Below, piece by piece: positions 6,378-7,839 of a DNA stretch of 7,839 bases (its first letter is position 1; every line of letters starts with the position of its first letter). Source of the DNA: Moraxellaceae bacterium (GTDB taxonomy: Bacteria; Pseudomonadota; Gammaproteobacteria; Pseudomonadales; Moraxellaceae); assembly GCA_030684415.1 (NCBI GenBank), contig JAUXNL010000351.1, positions 1-7,839 of the forward strand, read 5' to 3'. Below the pieces are notes generated by a model. That model did no database searches. It saw nothing but the letters and a program-made list of their open reading frames with translations, and was not told the origin of the DNA. Both the position numbers and the translations under genes were made by a program.

Positions 6378-6520
6378 GAATGGGCGTGTTTCAGCAAGCG
6401 CTTAAGGGTGAGCGGATGATCAATGCTTGCTGTTAGAAACTACGTTCGTGCTGAGCTTGTCGCCGCCTGATCGGCATTTTTAGCGAGCGGTTAATCGCTG
6501 AGTTCAAAAGGAGAGTCATC

Positions 6521-7201
6521 ATGCGCGTTCTTTTTCTGTCGCCTCTTTTATTCCTGGCGGGTTGTCAGATTGCGCCGCCAGAAGCACCGCTGGGGCCGTC
6601 CACTGAATACATCTGTTCCAATGCGGCGCGCATCGGAACGCAAATTTCGCCGGAAGGCGACGTCATGCGCCTGCGTATCCGGGGCGAGAGCCATACGTTA
6701 GGGCGTCGCGGTGAGAGCGAGCCCCGGCAATGGAGTGATGGCCGCTACACCGTGGAAGAAAAAGAAAAGGGTGTGCGCGTGGTCATTGCCGGTGAGTTGC
6801 TGGGCCTGAATTGCCAACCCTTGCAACGGCAGCCGGCGGAGGCGGGCAAGCAGGCCGCCAGCATGGCGATGCTCGGCGGCACGCTGAACTATCGCCAGCG
6901 CATCGCACTCTCGCCGGAGGCCGTGATCACGCTGCGGCTGGTGGATGTCTCGAAGGCAGATGCGCCTGCCGTGGTGATTGCCGAGCAGGTGCTGAAGTCT
7001 CCAGGGCAGGTGCCGATTCCCTTTGCGTTGCCGTATGACGAGCGCCGTATTGATGCGGCGCGTCGTTATGCCGTGCAGGTGCGCATCGAAGAGGCCGGCG
7101 AGTTGCGTTTTGTCACGGCCCGTCATTACGGTGTGTTGACGCAGGGCAATCCCTTCCGCGCCGACATCTGGCTGGACATGGTGCCACCGACGGCGCCCTG
7201 A
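6521..7201 (+). CDS. Lipoprotein with MliC-like and YbaY-like domains (fusion)
   Basis: 226 residues; ATG at 6521 has AAAAGGAG seven bases upstream. The N-terminus is a lipoprotein signal with lipobox LAGC and lipidated Cys15; Gln follows it, not the Asp that would retain it in the inner membrane, so an outer-membrane location is expected. Residues about 28-99 resemble the membrane-bound lysozyme inhibitor MliC: EYICSN at 29-34, SDGRYTVEEKEKG at 72-84 and LNCQ at 96-99, with Cys32 and Cys98 placed for the usual disulfide. Residues about 118-221 match YbaY: GGTLNYRQRIALSPEAVITLRL, the DVSKADAP segment, the PIPFALPYD strand, then AVQVRI and RFVTA. E. coli YbaY has only the second part. In the MliC part the lysine of the WxKG motif seems kept (Lys81) but the SGxxY serine is replaced (EPRQW at 67-71), so lysozyme inhibition is uncertain. 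A strong terminator follows. Confidence 0.82.
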   Translation: MRVLFLSPLLFLAGCQIAPPEAPLGPSTEYICSNAARIGTQISPEGDVMRLRIRGESHTLGRRGESEPRQWSDGRYTVEEKEKGVRVVIAGELLGLNCQPLQRQPAEAGKQAASMAMLGGTLNYRQRIALSPEAVITLRLVDVSKADAPAVVIAEQVLKSPGQVPIPFALPYDERRIDAARRYAVQVRIEEAGELRFVTARHYGVLTQGNPFRADIWLDMVPPTAP

Positions 7202-7232
7202 GGCCCGGCAGCACTTTGAGGCAGGGGGTCGC

Positions 7233-7273
7233 CCATCAAAAAGGGGCTGTCACTGACAGCCCCTTTTTGATGG
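7233..7273. terminator. Long perfect hairpin terminator after the lipoprotein gene
   Basis: Arms 7233-7252 and 7254-7273 are perfect inverted repeats of 20 bases around one central C. The core GGGGCTGTCA/TGACAGCCCC is flanked by five A on the left and five T on the right, so it can act in both directions. It begins 32 bases after the lipoprotein stop codon. On the minus strand no gene reads into it directly except transcripts continuing past tex. Confidence 0.93.
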
Positions 7274-7335
7274 TGAATGACTGCGCTTGAGTCAGCCTGT
7301 TCGCCTCGCGCCTGTCCCGCAGAGAGTTGCGTGGG

Positions 7336-7482
7336 CCGTCGAAAGGCTCACCTGCACGCACGCCGCCCCTGAATAACCCCGATCGCCCTGAGCCCGTCGA
7401 CTAGCGCTGGAGAACACGGCCGACAGGCTCGCTCAGTAAAATCAAGGGCTTCGACAGGGCTCAGCCTGAGCAGTTTCGGGGT
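7336..7482. repeat. Cluster of REP-like repeats between the lipoprotein and tex genes
   Basis: Four related copies of a TTCGACAGGCTCAG-like motif are seen: plus strand 7336-7354 (degenerate), minus strand 7384-7401, plus strand 7420-7436, and plus strand 7446-7470 (best copy, GGCTTCGACAGGGCTCAGCC). The second and fourth are inverted to each other. They are flanked by ACCCCGA at 7376-7382 and TCGGGGT at 7476-7482, so 7376-7482 forms an imperfect inverted element of 107 bases. This motif resembles widely dispersed intergenic REP sequences of proteobacteria. The remaining bases of the 218-base gap show nothing else, and there is no T-run terminator behind tex. Confidence 0.7.
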
Positions 7483-7491
7483 GCTCGGAGC

Positions 7492-7839
7492 CTATTTCTT
7501 GACGCCGGCCTTCATCAGCAAGCTGCCGAGGCCGCCGACTTTCGCGGCAGGCGCATCGCCAAAGCTGCGTTTGCTGCTGACCTGATCGCCACGCCCCCCC
7601 GGCCGGCCGCCACCTTCGCCGGGCTTTTTGGCCGGCGCCGGCGTTTCGTCCAGGCGCATGGTCAGGGCGATACGTGCACGCGCGGCGTCCACTTCCATCA
7701 CTTTCACTTTGACGATGTCGCCCGCGCGCACGACTTCGCGCGGATCTTTCACGAATTTGGTGGAGAGTGCGGAGATGTGGACCAAGCCGTCCTGATGCAC
7801 GCCGATGTCCACAAAGGCGCCAAAGTTGGCGACGTTGGT
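7492..7839 (-). CDS. tex: Transcription accessory protein Tex, C-terminal S1 domain (truncated by window edge)
   Basis: The last 115 residues of a larger protein, entering from the right edge in frame with the first visible codon. Residues 1-66 of the fragment (TNVANFGAFVDIGVHQDG ... ARIALTMRLDE) form an S1 RNA-binding domain almost identical in motif to the C-terminal S1 domain of E. coli Tex, including GAFVDIGVHQDGLVHIS, the VKVKVMEVD strand and RIALTMRLDE. The tail is Gly/Lys/Arg-rich (GEGGGRPGGRGDQ) and ends in GSLLMKAGVKK, which is common for Tex proteins. Tex is a cytoplasmic nucleic-acid-binding protein linked to transcription; the helix-hairpin-helix and YqgF-like parts lie outside the window. 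The partial state is a window effect, not a broken gene. Confidence 0.94.
   Translation of the reverse strand, partial: TNVANFGAFVDIGVHQDGLVHISALSTKFVKDPREVVRAGDIVKVKVMEVDAARARIALTMRLDETPAPAKKPGEGGGRPGGRGDQVSSKRSFGDAPAAKVGGLGSLLMKAGVKK

Larger units (their letters stand above)
6074..6520. other. 447-base intergenic gap with repeats and hairpins
   Basis: This gap separates the divergent thioesterase and lipoprotein genes and must hold both promoters. It contains a degenerate 13-base tandem repeat (6198-6250) and two hairpins (6306-6338 and 6361-6377), listed separately. Close to the lipoprotein start there is a small AGCGA/TCGCT inverted repeat at 6482-6499. The minus-strand frame is open from the thioesterase to 6397, but the translation looks non-coding. 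I found no strong promoter match and no RNA gene. Confidence 0.55.

Noticed and set aside
6074..6397. 108-residue extension of the thioesterase
   Set aside because: The translated stretch is Pro/Gln-rich, unrelated to hotdog proteins, and spans the tandem repeat and hairpins; the conserved domain starts just after 6073.
6698..7126. Minus-strand 142-residue frame inside the lipoprotein gene
   Set aside because: The plus strand has a ribosome binding site, lipobox and two domains; the minus frame is His/Arg-rich and unlike any family I know.
7336..7482. Possible CRISPR array
   Set aside because: Copies are short, diverged, in both orientations and unevenly spaced, which fits REP-like elements and not direct repeats with regular spacers.

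Overview
The window reads as chromosomal housekeeping DNA from a GC-rich gammaproteobacterium related to the Pseudomonadales. Three things point that way: an Rsd/AlgQ-type anti-sigma-70 protein, a protein with an AlgP-like Lys/Pro/Ala tail, and a gene order that, from memory, matches two Pseudomonas aeruginosa blocks. One block is ABC-F, algP, FKBP isomerase, algQ, dsbB-type. The other is tex, thioesterase, gshA. In P. aeruginosa these blocks lie some distance apart; here they are side by side. The genus cannot be fixed from the sequence. I see no transposase, integrase, phage gene, CRISPR array, tRNA or rRNA.

Layout, left to right. Positions 1-640 (-) hold the N-terminal part of a YheS-like ABC-F ATPase cut by the window edge. 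Positions 736-1527 (-) encode an AlgP-like protein with a charged coiled-coil half and a Lys/Pro/Ala tail; a UUCG-loop terminator lies behind it. Divergent from it, 1776-2534 (+) encodes a secreted FkpA/Mip-like prolyl isomerase. A terminator at 2550-2579 is shared with the convergent rsd (2628-3098, -). Upstream of rsd, on the same strand, is dsbB (3184-3678). After a gap with no gene come gshA (3977-5539, -) and, upstream of it, a PaaI-like hotdog thioesterase (5666-6073, -). A 447-base gap contains degenerate tandem repeats and hairpins. Then 6521-7201 (+) encodes a lipoprotein that joins a MliC-like domain to a YbaY-like domain. It ends at an almost perfect 20-bp hairpin terminator, followed by a cluster of REP-like repeats and the C-terminal S1 domain of tex (7492-7839, -), cut by the right edge.

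How the genes may work together: FkpA-like isomerase and DsbB both serve envelope protein folding, proline isomerisation and disulfide formation respectively, and GshA makes the precursor of the cytoplasmic thiol glutathione. Rsd, AlgP-like protein, Tex and the ABC-F protein all act on transcription, nucleic acid or ribosomes. Each of the main genes belongs to a known family. The least ordinary items are the MliC-YbaY lipoprotein fusion, which lacks one of the usual MliC inhibitory residues, and the repeat-rich gaps on either side of it.
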